A stretch of 64,000 nt of DNA from Nocardia ignorata NBRC 108230 (GCF_001612905.1 NZ_BDBI01000023.1:62001-126000); one strand, 5' to 3'; shown: positions 1 to 9,606, counted from the first letter of the stretch. The notes: generated from the letters alone by a model not told the origin. Translations and numbers: made by a program.

Positions 1-2352
1 CGCGAATTCGTTGCGGCGCGCGATCAGGTCGTCCTCGCCACCGGGCTCCGCCGGAGCGATCAAATTGTGGTTGTCGGCCAATTTCCACGCGCTGGTGAAC
101 AATTCCGTAGATACCGATTCGGGGCTGTGTAGCCGCTGCTGCAACAGCATCTGCTTGCCGACGGCGACACATTCGTCGATGAATTCCTTGCGGTCGATGA
201 CGGCGTCGGCCGGGCGGGCAGTGAGCCGTTCGGCCACCACGAGTTGCGCGTCGAAGAACGAGCGAAGGACACGGTGCGCCATGACGAAGCCCGACTCGGT
301 GAGCGCGCTGAGGAACTGCTGATCGAGGCGGTCGTCGGGGGTGTTCTCGTCCCATTCGGGGACGATCACACGCACCTCTTCGATGATCTGGTCGGCGAAT
401 TCCTCACGTTCGGGGAAGAAGAATTCGAATTTGAGCAGGTCACGCAGCGCGAAGGCGGCCCGCCATGCCGCCCGGAGCGGGTCGTCGCCCGGTTGTTCGA
501 CGGCGGTGAGCGCGGCCAGCTCGAGAATGGCCCGGTTGACGAACCAGTGCACCGCGCTGTTGCGGTAGAACGCCGCCTCGAGGTGGGCGCCGGGTTCGAT
601 GGAGTACACCGGTTCCAGCCCGCCGCGATACACGGTGACCACCCCGGCCAGCGCCAGCTGTTCGAGGACGACCTGCAGGCCCTGCTCGTCGCGCAGCTTG
701 GACAACTCACCCGCGGGCAGGCCGCGCCGATCGATATAGCCGAGCACCGGATCGAGCACGGTGCGTACCTGGCCCAGTGTCAGCGCGCGTTCGTGCACGC
801 CGAGCAATGCCAGGGTGACCAGGGCGTTGACGGTGATCGGGGTGACCGCGTTGATCCGCACCGCCACGTCGAAGGCCAAGCGCTGCACGGCTTTGCGTTC
901 GGTCTCGCTCAGCTCCGATTCGTCGGGCACCTTGGTGGCCCCGGTCGCGGTGTCGTGCAGCGGGATGGTCTTGGGCCGTTCACCGAGTGGGTCGCCATGG
1001 GTTTCCAGCCGTTCGCGCGCCGAAATCGCCTCGCCGAAGCGAACATACACGCGTCCGGCCGAATGCTGCTGACTGCGAACATATCTGGCGAGCCACGCGA
1101 TGCCTTCCGGCTTCTTCTTGCCGCCTGCCTGCTCGCTGGCGATGGCACCGAGCTCGTTGAGCCGCTCGTAGGTGATCGACACCGGCACCAGCATCACGTC
1201 CTCGACGCGACCCGATCGTACTGCCGCCGCAAGGTAATTGAGCAGGCCGTACCTGGGTGGGCGCAGCTTGCCGGTCCTGGTCCGGCCGCCCTCGAAGTAC
1301 CACTCCATATTGAACCGCTTGGACAGCAGGTAGGCGAAGTACTCCTCGACCACCGCCTTGTACACCTCGTCGTCGCCGAAGCTGCGCCGGATGAAAACGG
1401 TGCCGGTGCGCCGGGCGATCGGACCCATCGGCCAGAAGTTCAGGTTCGCCCCACCGATCACATGGTTGGGTGGGAAGTCGTTGCGGGCCAGCACGTCGCC
1501 GAGGACGAAGGCGTCCACATACGAGCGGTGCGAGGGCAGGAAGACCAGCGGGTACTTGCGGTTGAGCGAACGCAGGGCGTCCAGGCCGCCGAGGTCGGTG
1601 TCGACCTTCCAGGTCGAGGCGTGCACCGGGCGCATGGCCTGGGTGAACAGATCCGACACCAGCCTGCTCTGCGCGGCGACCAGCTCGCGCAGCGCCTTCT
1701 CCGCGCTGCGGTGGACGTGGGCGGGATCGGAGCCGAACTCGTCGGCGATGTAATCGAGCTTGCGCTGGAATTCCGGTGAGTCGAGGATTTCCTCGGCCAC
1801 CAGCTGCGGCACCTTGTAGCGGTCGCCGATGACCGTGCGTTCCGCGCGTTCGAGCGCGACGACCGCCGCGCGCAGCACCGAGCGGGCGAAGGCGTCGGGC
1901 GAGCCCGATCGCAGCAGCGCGGCGGCCTCCGGATAATTGGTGCGCAGCTCGCTCAGCCGCGCGGGCGCGCCGACCAGCACCTGATGGCGGTCGGGGTGGG
2001 TGCGCAGCAAGCGGCGCTGCACCAGGCGGTTCGGCTTGCGCGGATTGGTGAGCATGGCCAGGTCGGCGAAGGTCACCCGGCGCACGCCGTCGCGCTCGGG
2101 CGGCAGCCACAGCACCCGGACCGGGACGACCAGCGGGTCGTCGCGTCGGTTCACCAGGCGTTTGATGAGCGCCTTGGCATCGAGATCCACCTGCGTGACG
2201 GGTCCGTCGGAGTCGATCTCGCGCGCCAGCCCGCCCTCGGCGATCCAGGTGCCGATCACCTCGCGCTCCACGCCGGAGGCCGCGTCGACCAGGGCGACTA
2301 CCGAGTCCGCCTGCGGAGTCGTGCGCGTGGGCCGCCCATCGTTGTCGATCAT
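1..2352 (-). CDS. plsB: Glycerol-3-phosphate 1-O-acyltransferase (PlsB type), C-terminus cut by window edge
   Basis: Membrane-associated enzyme that acylates glycerol-3-phosphate at sn-1, the first step of phospholipid and triacylglycerol synthesis. The frame is open from ATG 2352 to base 1, at least 784 residues. Visible acyltransferase blocks are HRSYVD (HX4D; His275 and Asp280 catalytic), GGANLNFW, FIRRSF, EGGRTRTGK (glycerol-phosphate binding) and LVPVSITYERL. The roughly 270-residue N-terminal extension before HX4D and the total length match the long actinobacterial PlsB class. GGAGAG sits almost directly against the ATG, which is unusually close, so an in-frame TTG about 60 bases upstream is an alternative start. 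The gene is divergent from the salicylate synthase; nothing links the two functionally. Confidence 0.92.
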   Translation of the reverse strand, partial: MIDNDGRPTRTTPQADSVVALVDAASGVEREVIGTWIAEGGLAREIDSDGPVTQVDLDAKALIKRLVNRRDDPLVVPVRVLWLPPERDGVRRVTFADLAMLTNPRKPNRLVQRRLLRTHPDRHQVLVGAPARLSELRTNYPEAAALLRSGSPDAFARSVLRAAVVALERAERTVIGDRYKVPQLVAEEILDSPEFQRKLDYIADEFGSDPAHVHRSAEKALRELVAAQSRLVSDLFTQAMRPVHASTWKVDTDLGGLDALRSLNRKYPLVFLPSHRSYVDAFVLGDVLARNDFPPNHVIGGANLNFWPMGPIARRTGTVFIRRSFGDDEVYKAVVEEYFAYLLSKRFNMEWYFEGGRTRTGKLRPPRYGLLNYLAAAVRSGRVEDVMLVPVSITYERLNELGAIASEQAGGKKKPEGIAWLARYVRSQQHSAGRVYVRFGEAISARERLETHGDPLGERPKTIPLHDTATGATKVPDESELSETERKAVQRLAFDVAVRINAVTPITVNALVTLALLGVHERALTLGQVRTVLDPVLGYIDRRGLPAGELSKLRDEQGLQVVLEQLALAGVVTVYRGGLEPVYSIEPGAHLEAAFYRNSAVHWFVNRAILELAALTAVEQPGDDPLRAAWRAAFALRDLLKFEFFFPEREEFADQIIEEVRVIVPEWDENTPDDRLDQQFLSALTESGFVMAHRVLRSFFDAQLVVAERLTARPADAVIDRKEFIDECVAVGKQMLLQQRLHSPESVSTELFTSAWKLADNHNLIAPAEPGGEDDLIARRNEFA

Positions 2353-2461
2353 CTCTCCATTGAAGCCGCAGATTCGCCGTAGCGCACCGAACTTCGCCGA
2401 CAGCGCGTTCGCGGGTGACAATGAGTGGGCAAGGCTACTCCGCACACGGGTAGCAAAACCT

Positions 2462-2480
2462 AGAGGTAATGCTAACCTAA
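2462..2480. promoter_or_regulatory. IdeR/DmdR-like iron box upstream of the salicylate synthase
   Basis: AGAGGTAATGCTAACCTAA matches 15 of 19 positions of the IdeR/DtxR consensus TTAGGTTAGGCTAACCTAA as I recall it. A weaker second match (TTAGGTCAGCTTTACCTTG, 2491-2509) lies just downstream and ends at the Shine-Dalgarno sequence. A bound iron-loaded repressor would block transcription of the siderophore gene starting at 2518. Confidence 0.75.
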
Positions 2481-2517
2481 CCAAGCTAAATTAGGTCAGC
2501 TTTACCTTGGAGGATCG

Positions 2518-3831
2518 TTGTCGTCGACGGAACAGCCCACACGGGTGGAATATGTGACCGATCCGGCGGCAGCGATGTCGTGGTTGGCCTCGGCCGATCG
2601 GTTCGGCGAGTACGTGATGTACGAACGGCCCGGTGTCTGGGTGTTTGCCGCCGACCCACTCGGTAGCGTCGAACTCGACGCCAACGAACTGCGCACCACC
2701 TGGGGTGAGCAGACCACCGCCCGCGCGTGGACCGGCAGGCCTGCCGCCGCCGTCGACGCCGCCCTGGCGAGCCTGCCCCTGGACGGGCGCAACGCCTACG
2801 GCTGGATCGGGTTCGAATTCTGCGCCTATTCCCTCGGCGCCACCCGCTATCTCAACCCGCTGACCTCCCTGGCCAACCTGATGATTCCCCGCATCGAAGT
2901 GCGCATCGACGCCGACGGTGTGCGGATCAGCGGCGCCACCCCCGCCGAAATGTGCGATATCCACGACCTCATCGCGGCCTCGCAGGGCGCCGAGCTGCCG
3001 TCGGCGCATCCGGTCGACGTGCGGCCCGATGTCACCGGCTACCAGGATCGGGTCGCCACCGCCGTCGAGGAAATCCGTTCCGGCAGCTATCAAAAGGTGA
3101 TCCTCTCGCGCAAGGTCGCACTGCCCTTCGCTGTCGACGTCCCTGCCACCTACCGCCTCGGCCGAGCCAACAACACCCCCGCCCGCTCCTTCCTGCTGCG
3201 CCTCGGCGGTCTGGAAGCGGCCGGATTCAGCCCCGAGCTGGTGGCCTCCGTCGACGACGACCGAGTGGTCACGACCGAACCACTCGCCGGCACCCGCGCC
3301 TTCGGCCTCGGCCCCGAAGCGGACAGCGCGGCCCGAGTCGACCTGCTGGCCGATCCGAAAGAAATCGTCGAACACGCCATTTCGGTTCAAACTTCCTTTG
3401 CCGAGATCGCCGAGGTAGCGGTTCCCGGTACCACGGCGGTCTCGGACTTCATGGCCGTGCGCGAACGTGGCAGCGTGCAGCACCTCGCGTCGACCGTCCG
3501 CGGCGAACTCGCTCCCGAACGCACCGCCTGGGACGCGCTGGAAGTGCTGTTCCCGTCCGTCACCGCCTCCGGCATCCCGAAGCAGGCAGGCGTCGACTCC
3601 GTCTTCCGCAACGACCACGACGAGCGCGGGCTGTATTCCGGCGCGGTCGTGTGTGTTTCACCAACCGGCGCACTCGAGGCGACACTGGTTCTGCGGGCGA
3701 TCTACCAAACCGGCGAAGGGGCGTGGTTACGTGCCGGGGCGGGGATCGTCGGCCAGTCCCGCCCGGAACGAGAGTTCGAGGAAACCTGCGAGAAGCTGGG
3801 AAGCGTCGCACCTTACGTCGTGAAGGCGTGA
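2518..3831 (+). CDS. Salicylate synthase (MbtI/Irp9 type)
   Basis: Converts chorismate through isochorismate to salicylate, the aryl cap of mycobactin/nocobactin siderophores. The 437-residue protein has the chorismate-binding fold of the MST family: SGSYQKVILSRKV (with the Lys that acts as general base), TEPLAGTRAFG, EIVEHAISVQTSF and a C-terminal block with SGIPKQAG and ERGLYSGAVV. The TTG start is set by GGAGG at 2509-2513, four bases upstream. It is preceded by iron boxes and convergent with the aryl-AMP ligase gene at 4122-5729, which uses its product. A plain isochorismate synthase is possible, but the lack of a separate lyase and the neighbouring salicylate-type NRPS favour a bifunctional salicylate synthase. 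Confidence 0.9.
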   Translation: MSSTEQPTRVEYVTDPAAAMSWLASADRFGEYVMYERPGVWVFAADPLGSVELDANELRTTWGEQTTARAWTGRPAAAVDAALASLPLDGRNAYGWIGFEFCAYSLGATRYLNPLTSLANLMIPRIEVRIDADGVRISGATPAEMCDIHDLIAASQGAELPSAHPVDVRPDVTGYQDRVATAVEEIRSGSYQKVILSRKVALPFAVDVPATYRLGRANNTPARSFLLRLGGLEAAGFSPELVASVDDDRVVTTEPLAGTRAFGLGPEADSAARVDLLADPKEIVEHAISVQTSFAEIAEVAVPGTTAVSDFMAVRERGSVQHLASTVRGELAPERTAWDALEVLFPSVTASGIPKQAGVDSVFRNDHDERGLYSGAVVCVSPTGALEATLVLRAIYQTGEGAWLRAGAGIVGQSRPEREFEETCEKLGSVAPYVVKA

Positions 3832-3947
3832 TCTAGGAGTCGTGCCGCGTGGGCCGGAAGTGCGGCAGGTGGCAGACCTGAGTAACGCACGCCCCCATCC
3901 GCATTCCAGGCAGCCCGCCATGACCGCAGTCCCAACCCCGCACGACC

Positions 3948-4022
3948 CGACCTCGAGGAGGGTCCGCCGCGAAGCGGCGCAGCGGCCCTCCAGGGGCCGC
4001 GCTCGAGCGCGCCAGCGCTCCA
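3948..4022 (+). repeat. Intergenic palindromic repeat, copy A (75 bp)
   Basis: Structured element between two convergent genes. Its ends match, in inverse orientation, those of the longer element at 32468-32612: CGACCTCGAGGAGGGTCCGC with CCGCGAAGCGGCG at one end, and CTCGAGCGCGCCAGCGCTCC at the other. Internal stems include CGCCGC/GCGGCG and GCGGCCC/GGGCCGC. It has no coding capacity and looks like a REP- or MITE-like repeat family. Confidence 0.7.
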
Positions 4023-4039
4023 GAAATACAGCCCAATAC

Positions 4040-4114
4040 CTTTGTGGTGCACAAAACACCAAGGCATTTCCGCACGGCACCCGAGCCCGACAGGCACCCG
4101 AACTCGAGTGCCGT
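4040..4114. terminator. Hairpins between convergent siderophore genes
   Basis: Two hairpins lie between the convergent salicylate synthase and AMP-ligase genes. One is small (TTTGTG/CACAAA, about 4041-4055). The other has 12-bp arms with one mismatch at 4074-4085 and 4103-4114 (ACGGCACCCGAG / CTCGAGTGCCGT). No clear U-tract is present, so the termination role is inferred from position. Confidence 0.4.
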
Positions 4115-4121
4115 AAGCCCC

Positions 4122-5729
4122 CTACAAACTCGCCCGCAGCGCCTTCTTATCGATCTTGCCAACAGCCGTAACCGGCAGCGAATCCGCCTGGCGAATCAAG
4201 TCAGGCAGCTTGTAAGTAGCCAGACCACGCTCGGTAAGAAACGTCTTCAACTCAGGAAGCGTCGGCAACGACCCGGTCACCACCAGCACCACACACACCT
4301 TCTCCCCGAGCGACGGATCGGGCACCCCCACCGCCGCGGCATGGAGGACGGCAGGATGAGCCAGCAGATGCTCCTCCAACTCATCGCAAGAGATGTTCTC
4401 ACCGCCGCGATTGATGACATCCTTGATCCGCCCACTGACCACCAGGTGTCCGGTAGGAAGCTGACGGACAAGGTCGCCGCTGCGGTAGAACCCGTCGGGC
4501 GTGAACGCGCGAGCATTGTGTTCGGGGGCACGGTAGTAACCACGCAGCGTGTAGGGCCCGCGGGTCAGCAGCTCCCCCTCCTCACCGGCAGGCACATCGT
4601 TGCCCTGACCATCGACCACACGGATCTCGTCGCCAGGCGAAAGCGGCTTGCCCTGAGTGGTGTAGACCAGTTCATCGGCGTCATCGAGGCGTGTGAAGTT
4701 CAACAGCCCCTCGGCCATCCCGAACACCTGCTGCAACCGGCACTGCAACGCCGGTTCCACTTCACGGGCATTGACCTCGGCCAACCGCGCGCCACCCACC
4801 TGAAGCAGCCGCAGCGAGCTCAAATCGGCGTCCTCCCAATCCACCGCGGCACTCCACAACTGGGCAAGCGGCGGCACCACGGCACTCACGGTGACGCGAT
4901 GCTTCTCGATGGCGGCGAACGCGGCCTCGGGGCTCGGGTCGAGGGTGAAGGCGACGGCCCCGCCGGTGGCGACGGTACCGAAGATGCCAGGGCAGGCGAG
5001 CGGGAAGTTGTGTGCGGCAGGCAAAGTCGCGAGGTACACGTCATCGGCGGTGAGCTCACACACCTGCGCGCTCGCGGTGGCGTTGTAGACGTAGTCGTCG
5101 TGGGTGCGTGCGATGAGCTTGGGCAGACCGGTGGTTCCACCGGAAACCAGCATCACCGCGATCTCGGCGGGATCCACCTCGGGCAGCGAATCACCCTGCG
5201 CCGGAACGGTATCGAGGGCACGGAACTCGCCGGGCTCGCCCGCGACCAGCACGTGCGCCAGGCTCGGCACGGCGGCGCGCACCGTGGCGGCCAGCTCGCG
5301 GTAGTCGAAATCGCCGAGCCGGTCCGGGATCAGGTAGGCAACGGCCTCCGACAGCGCGGCCAGGTGCTCGATCTCGGCGCGGCGGTGCGCGGGCAGGGTG
5401 AGTACGGGGATGACGCCCGCCCGCAGGAGGCCGAACAGGGCCGTCGCGAACTCGGGGATATTCGGCAGCTGCACGATCACCCGGTCGCCGGGGCGGATGC
5501 CGAGGGCGAGCAGTCCGTGCGCCATGGCGTCGGCGGCGGCGTCGAGTTCGGCGTAGGACTGCACGGCGGCGTCGCTGAGGATCGCGGGGCTCGACGGCTG
5601 GGTGCGTGCGGTGTCGCGCAGCAGGTCACCGAGCGTGCGCCCGGGCCAGTAGCCCGCCGTGCGGTACTCCTGCGCTGCCGCCTCGGGAAACGGAACGTAG
5701 CCCTCGCGATGGCTTGTCGACGTGGTCAC
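4122..5729 (-). CDS. Salicylate/2,3-dihydroxybenzoate-AMP ligase (MbtA/DhbE type)
   Basis: Activates the aryl acid as an acyl-adenylate and loads it onto the aryl carrier domain of the siderophore NRPS. The 535-residue ANL-family protein shows MLVSGGTTGLPK (P-loop-like A3), LPAAHNFPLACPG (typical of aryl-acid ligases), QQVFGMAEGLLNFT (A5), YRSGDLVRQLPTGHLVVSGR (A7/A8), RGGENIS and the C-terminal catalytic Lys in VTAVGKIDKKAL. The GTG start has GGAGGG seven bases upstream. It is divergent from the NRPS gene at 5881 and shares with it a strong iron box, so the two should respond to iron together. The salicylate substrate is inferred from the neighbouring synthase. Confidence 0.92.
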   Translation of the reverse strand: MTTSTSHREGYVPFPEAAAQEYRTAGYWPGRTLGDLLRDTARTQPSSPAILSDAAVQSYAELDAAADAMAHGLLALGIRPGDRVIVQLPNIPEFATALFGLLRAGVIPVLTLPAHRRAEIEHLAALSEAVAYLIPDRLGDFDYRELAATVRAAVPSLAHVLVAGEPGEFRALDTVPAQGDSLPEVDPAEIAVMLVSGGTTGLPKLIARTHDDYVYNATASAQVCELTADDVYLATLPAAHNFPLACPGIFGTVATGGAVAFTLDPSPEAAFAAIEKHRVTVSAVVPPLAQLWSAAVDWEDADLSSLRLLQVGGARLAEVNAREVEPALQCRLQQVFGMAEGLLNFTRLDDADELVYTTQGKPLSPGDEIRVVDGQGNDVPAGEEGELLTRGPYTLRGYYRAPEHNARAFTPDGFYRSGDLVRQLPTGHLVVSGRIKDVINRGGENISCDELEEHLLAHPAVLHAAAVGVPDPSLGEKVCVVLVVTGSLPTLPELKTFLTERGLATYKLPDLIRQADSLPVTAVGKIDKKALRASL

Positions 5730-5786
5730 AGTCGAACCCTCCGGTCGATCCAGATCAAAGCGGCCGAGAACCGGGGGTACTCGACC

Positions 5787-5805
5787 ATAGGTTAGGCAAC
5801 CCTAT
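5787..5805. promoter_or_regulatory. IdeR/DmdR-like iron box in the divergent ligase/NRPS promoter
   Basis: ATAGGTTAGGCAACCCTAT matches 15 of 19 positions of the IdeR consensus. It lies 57 bases upstream of the ligase GTG (minus strand) and 75 bases upstream of the NRPS ATG (plus strand), so one operator could control both genes. Confidence 0.8.
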
Positions 5806-5880
5806 CTCAGTGGAGTAGGCTCCCGGCGAGCAGTATCGAATCCGTCCGTGGTCGGACGGCGAGCAAGGAGTGATCGGCAG

Positions 5881-8800
5881 ATGGAGACAGCACCCGCGAA
5901 CGGCGGCGGAATCGACCGTGCCGAGATCCGGGCCGCGATCGCCCGTCACCTAGACATCACCCCTGACGCTGTCGCCGACGCCGACGACCTGATCCAGCTC
6001 GGCCTCGACTCTATCCGCACCATGAAGCTCGCGGGCGCCTGGCGCAAACGCGGCATCAAGGTGAACTTCGCCCTCCTCGCCGCGCACCCGACCATCGATG
6101 CCTGGCACGCCTTACTCAACGGCGCCGACCCGGAATCCCTGACCGCCGCCACCCGTCACGGGCGGGTCGCCGCGGAGCCGGTCGAGGGCGCTGTCGCGTC
6201 CGCTCCGACCGCAATCGCCGACGAGGTGTCGACCACCGCCGTGTCGGCCGCGGTCGGCCCGACCGGCCCGACTGCCGGCGCATCGGCCACGCACCGATCG
6301 AGTCAGGCCGCGGGTGTCGGCACGGCTGCAGGTGCGCAACCGACCACACCGACCGACGGCGCGCAGGTGCCTGACGAAAACGGCTCTGCCGCAGCGGATG
6401 TCATCCCCGACGACGGTACTCCGTTCCCGCTGGCGCCCATGCAGCACGCGTACTGGATCGGACGTTCGGATGCGCAGGAGTTGGGCGGGGTAGCCGCGCA
6501 CCTGTATGTCGAGTTCGACGGCAAGGACGTGGACCCGCAGCGTCTCGAGCGGGCCGTGGAGCAATTGCTCGTGCGCCACCCGATGTTGCGGACGAGGTTC
6601 CTGCCGGACGGCACCCAGCAGACCCTCGACCGCCCGGGCAGGGCCGTGTTCGGGGTCACCGATCTGCGTGCGGTGCCCGAGGACGAAGCGCAGCGCAGGC
6701 TGGCGGAACTTCGCGATCAGCGCACCCATCAGCGGATGGCCGTGGAGGACGGCCAGGTGATCGATATCGCCCTCACCCGGCTGGCCGACGGTCGCACCCG
6801 CCTGCACCTCGATGTCGACATGCTCGCCGCCGACGCCATGAGCTACCGCATCCTCGTCACCGACCTGGCCAAGCTCTACCACGGCGAACAGCTCGCCCCT
6901 CAGGACTACACATTCCGCCAGTACCTGGCCGAACAGCCGTCCACCGACGAGGAGCGCGAACGCGATCGCGACTGGTGGCGCGACCGGCTCGCCGAACTGC
7001 CCGGCGCACCCGAACTGCCGCAGGCACAGCATGTTTCGGAGCCGAACCGCACCGTCCGCCTGCACCGATGGCTGTCCCCGGAGGCCAAGGCGCAGGTGTT
7101 CGACGCCGCCCACGCGCGTGGCATCACCCCGGCGATGGCGCTGGCCTCGGTGTTCGCCGAGACCATCGGCGGCTGGTCGGCGCAGCGCCGCTTCCTGCTG
7201 AATCTGCCGCTGTTCCATCGGGAGCCGGTGCACCCGCAGGTCGACGGCGTGGTCGGCGACTTCACCTCCTCGGTGCTGCTCGAGGTCGATGTCACCGAGC
7301 CCGCCACCGTCGCCGATCGGGCGCGCACCCTGCAGCAGCGCCTGCACGAGGAGGGCGCCCACTCGGCCTACTCGGGCCTCGAGGTCCTGCGCGACCTGGG
7401 CCGTCAGCGCGGCGAACCGGTGCTTGCCCCCATCGTCTACACCAGCGCCCTCAACCTCGGCGAACTGTTCGCCGACACCGTCACCGAGACTTTCGGTGAC
7501 CCGGTCTGGATCATCTCCCAGGGCCCGCAGGTGCTGCTCGACGCCCAGGTCACCGAGGTCCGCGGCGGCCTCCTGCTCAACTGGGACATCCGCGAATCCG
7601 CCTTCCCGCCCGGCATGGTCGAGGACATGTTCGCCCGCTACATCGAGGCCATCGAACGCCTGGGTGGCCAGAGTTCGGCGACCGTCGCGGGCTGGCAGGC
7701 CGAGGCAGGCGTGCGAATTCCCGTGGAGCAGGCCGCGACCCGCGCTCGGGTGAACGCGACGGCCGCGCCCCTGAGCGGCAACCTGCTGCACACGGGCTTC
7801 TTCGCGAATGCCGCGACGAACCCGTCCGCGCCCGCGGTGCTCTGGGAGCCCGCCGGGCAGCTGACCTACGGTGAGCTGGCCGCCGACGCCCTCGCTGTGG
7901 CCGGTGCCCTGCGCGAAGCCGGTGTGACGCCGGGTGATTCGGTGGCCGTGCAGTTGCCGAAGGGGCCCGACCAGGTCGTCGCCGTCCTCGGCGTGCTCGC
8001 CGCCGGTGCGGTGTACGTGCCGATCGGCTTCGACCAGCCCGCCGCCCGCCGCGCCGAAATCCTCTCCACCGCCGACTCTGTCGCGGTACTCACAGTCGGT
8101 GGCACTCAGATCCCCGAGGCCCGGGTCGTCGACCTGGCCGAGGCACGCAACCACCCGGAACCCTTGCCGCGCCCTGTCTTCGGCGATCCGGAGAACATCG
8201 CCTATGTGCTGTTCACCTCCGGCTCCACGGGCAAGCCGAAGGGTGTCGAGGTGCCGCACCGCGCCGCCATGAACACCATCGACGATCTCAACGACCGCTT
8301 CGGCGTCGGCGCTGACGACCGTGCCCTCGCCCTGTCGGCCCTCGAGTTCGACCTCTCGGTCTACGACATCTTCGGCCTGCTCGCGGCGGGCGGCGCCGTG
8401 GTCACCGTCGACGACGCACAGCGCGGCGACCCGGCCCACTGGGTGGAAATCATTCGCCGCCACGAGGTTTCGCTGGTCAACTGTGTTCCCAGCCTGCTCG
8501 ACATGCTGCTCACCGCGGCGGGCGGGCAGGCGCTGCCGTCGCTGCGCACGGTGATCCTCGGCGGCGACTGGGTGGATGTCGCGCTGCCCGCCCGCCTGGC
8601 GGACGTGGCGCCGGACTGTCGCTTCGCCGGTCTCGGTGGCGCGACCGAAACCGCCATCCACTCCACCATCTGCGAGGTCGTCGGCGCCGAGGTGCCTGCC
8701 GAATGGACGGCCGTTCCCTACGGCACCCCGTTGCGCAATGTGCGGTGCCGCGTGGTCGGCCCGGCGGGCAACGACTGCCCCGACTGGGTGAGCGGCGAAC

Positions 8801-9606
8801 TGTGGATCGGTGGGGACGGTGTGGCCGCCGGGTACCGCAAGGACCCCGAACGCACCGCCGACCGCTTCGTCGCCCACGAGGGTGTGCGCTGGTACCGCAC
8901 CGGCGACCTGGCCCGCTACCTGCCCGACGGCGGTCTGGAGTTCCTGGGCCGCGCGGATCATCAGGTGAAGATCCGTGGTTACCGGGTGGAACTCGGTGAG
9001 GTGGAGAGCGCCCTGCGCGCCGTGCCCGGCGTGCGTCACGCGGTCGCCGCCGTAGTCGGCAAGGCCGCGCCGAAACTGGTGGCGCTGGTGGTGCCGACCC
9101 CGGGCACCGCCCTCGATGCCGACACCGTGCTGGCCGCCGCCGCCGAACTGGTCCCCACCTACATGGTGCCGACCCGTCTGGAACTGCTGCCCGAACTCCC
9201 GCTCACCCCGAACGCCAAACCCGACCGCAAGGCCATTCGCGCTGTACTCGAAAAGGGCGAGGCTGCTGAGGAATTCGTCGCACCACGCACCGATCTCGAA
9301 CGCGCGCTCGCGGCGGTGATCGGCGAGGTCCTCGCGACCGAACGCATCGGTGTCACCGACGACTTCTTCGCTCTCGGTGGTGATTCGGTGCTCGCCACCA
9401 CCGCCGTCGCCCGTATCCGGGAATGGCTCGACGCACCCGACACCGTGGTCGCCGACCTGTTCACCGCCCGCAGCGTCGAGGGTCTCGCGAAGCGAATGAC
9501 GCAGCGGGAGAACGAGTCCGGTACGCCGGGTAGGTTGGCGGCGGTCGCGACCATGTATCTCGAGGTGGCCGCGATGACCGACGAGGAGGTCCTCGCACAG
9601 TCCTGA
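5881..9606 (+). CDS. Siderophore NRPS, ArCP-Cy-A-PCP (MbtB-like phenyloxazoline synthetase)
   Basis: Condenses and cyclises salicylate with Ser or Thr to form the hydroxyphenyl-oxazoline head of a mycobactin/nocobactin-type siderophore. Domains of the 1241-residue protein in order: aryl carrier (residues about 10-80, LGLDSI with phosphopantetheine Ser44); an Ala/Thr/Val/Pro-rich linker (85-180); cyclisation domain (about 180-600) with HLDVDMLAADAMS (DxxxxD); adenylation domain (about 640-1130) with LFTSGSTGKPKG, LGGATETAI, YRTGDLARY and TPNAKPDRKA; and a C-terminal carrier with LGGDSVLA. No thioesterase follows, although, as I recall, M. tuberculosis MbtB has one. ATG 5881 was chosen over the upstream GTG 5848 because AAGGAG at 5865-5870 precedes it. 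The remaining PKS/NRPS genes are not in this window. Confidence 0.93.
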   Translation: METAPANGGGIDRAEIRAAIARHLDITPDAVADADDLIQLGLDSIRTMKLAGAWRKRGIKVNFALLAAHPTIDAWHALLNGADPESLTAATRHGRVAAEPVEGAVASAPTAIADEVSTTAVSAAVGPTGPTAGASATHRSSQAAGVGTAAGAQPTTPTDGAQVPDENGSAAADVIPDDGTPFPLAPMQHAYWIGRSDAQELGGVAAHLYVEFDGKDVDPQRLERAVEQLLVRHPMLRTRFLPDGTQQTLDRPGRAVFGVTDLRAVPEDEAQRRLAELRDQRTHQRMAVEDGQVIDIALTRLADGRTRLHLDVDMLAADAMSYRILVTDLAKLYHGEQLAPQDYTFRQYLAEQPSTDEERERDRDWWRDRLAELPGAPELPQAQHVSEPNRTVRLHRWLSPEAKAQVFDAAHARGITPAMALASVFAETIGGWSAQRRFLLNLPLFHREPVHPQVDGVVGDFTSSVLLEVDVTEPATVADRARTLQQRLHEEGAHSAYSGLEVLRDLGRQRGEPVLAPIVYTSALNLGELFADTVTETFGDPVWIISQGPQVLLDAQVTEVRGGLLLNWDIRESAFPPGMVEDMFARYIEAIERLGGQSSATVAGWQAEAGVRIPVEQAATRARVNATAAPLSGNLLHTGFFANAATNPSAPAVLWEPAGQLTYGELAADALAVAGALREAGVTPGDSVAVQLPKGPDQVVAVLGVLAAGAVYVPIGFDQPAARRAEILSTADSVAVLTVGGTQIPEARVVDLAEARNHPEPLPRPVFGDPENIAYVLFTSGSTGKPKGVEVPHRAAMNTIDDLNDRFGVGADDRALALSALEFDLSVYDIFGLLAAGGAVVTVDDAQRGDPAHWVEIIRRHEVSLVNCVPSLLDMLLTAAGGQALPSLRTVILGGDWVDVALPARLADVAPDCRFAGLGGATETAIHSTICEVVGAEVPAEWTAVPYGTPLRNVRCRVVGPAGNDCPDWVSGELWIGGDGVAAGYRKDPERTADRFVAHEGVRWYRTGDLARYLPDGGLEFLGRADHQVKIRGYRVELGEVESALRAVPGVRHAVAAVVGKAAPKLVALVVPTPGTALDADTVLAAAAELVPTYMVPTRLELLPELPLTPNAKPDRKAIRAVLEKGEAAEEFVAPRTDLERALAAVIGEVLATERIGVTDDFFALGGDSVLATTAVARIREWLDAPDTVVADLFTARSVEGLAKRMTQRENESGTPGRLAAVATMYLEVAAMTDEEVLAQS

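Noticed and set aside
244..1779. Long plus-strand open frame of about 511 codons
   Set aside because: It is antisense to PlsB, whose conserved motifs are clear on the minus strand; the translation is Gln/His/Arg-rich without domains.
6112..9039. Minus-strand open frame of 975 codons inside the NRPS
   Set aside because: Antisense of the NRPS; high-GC genomes produce such frames. No recognisable domain.
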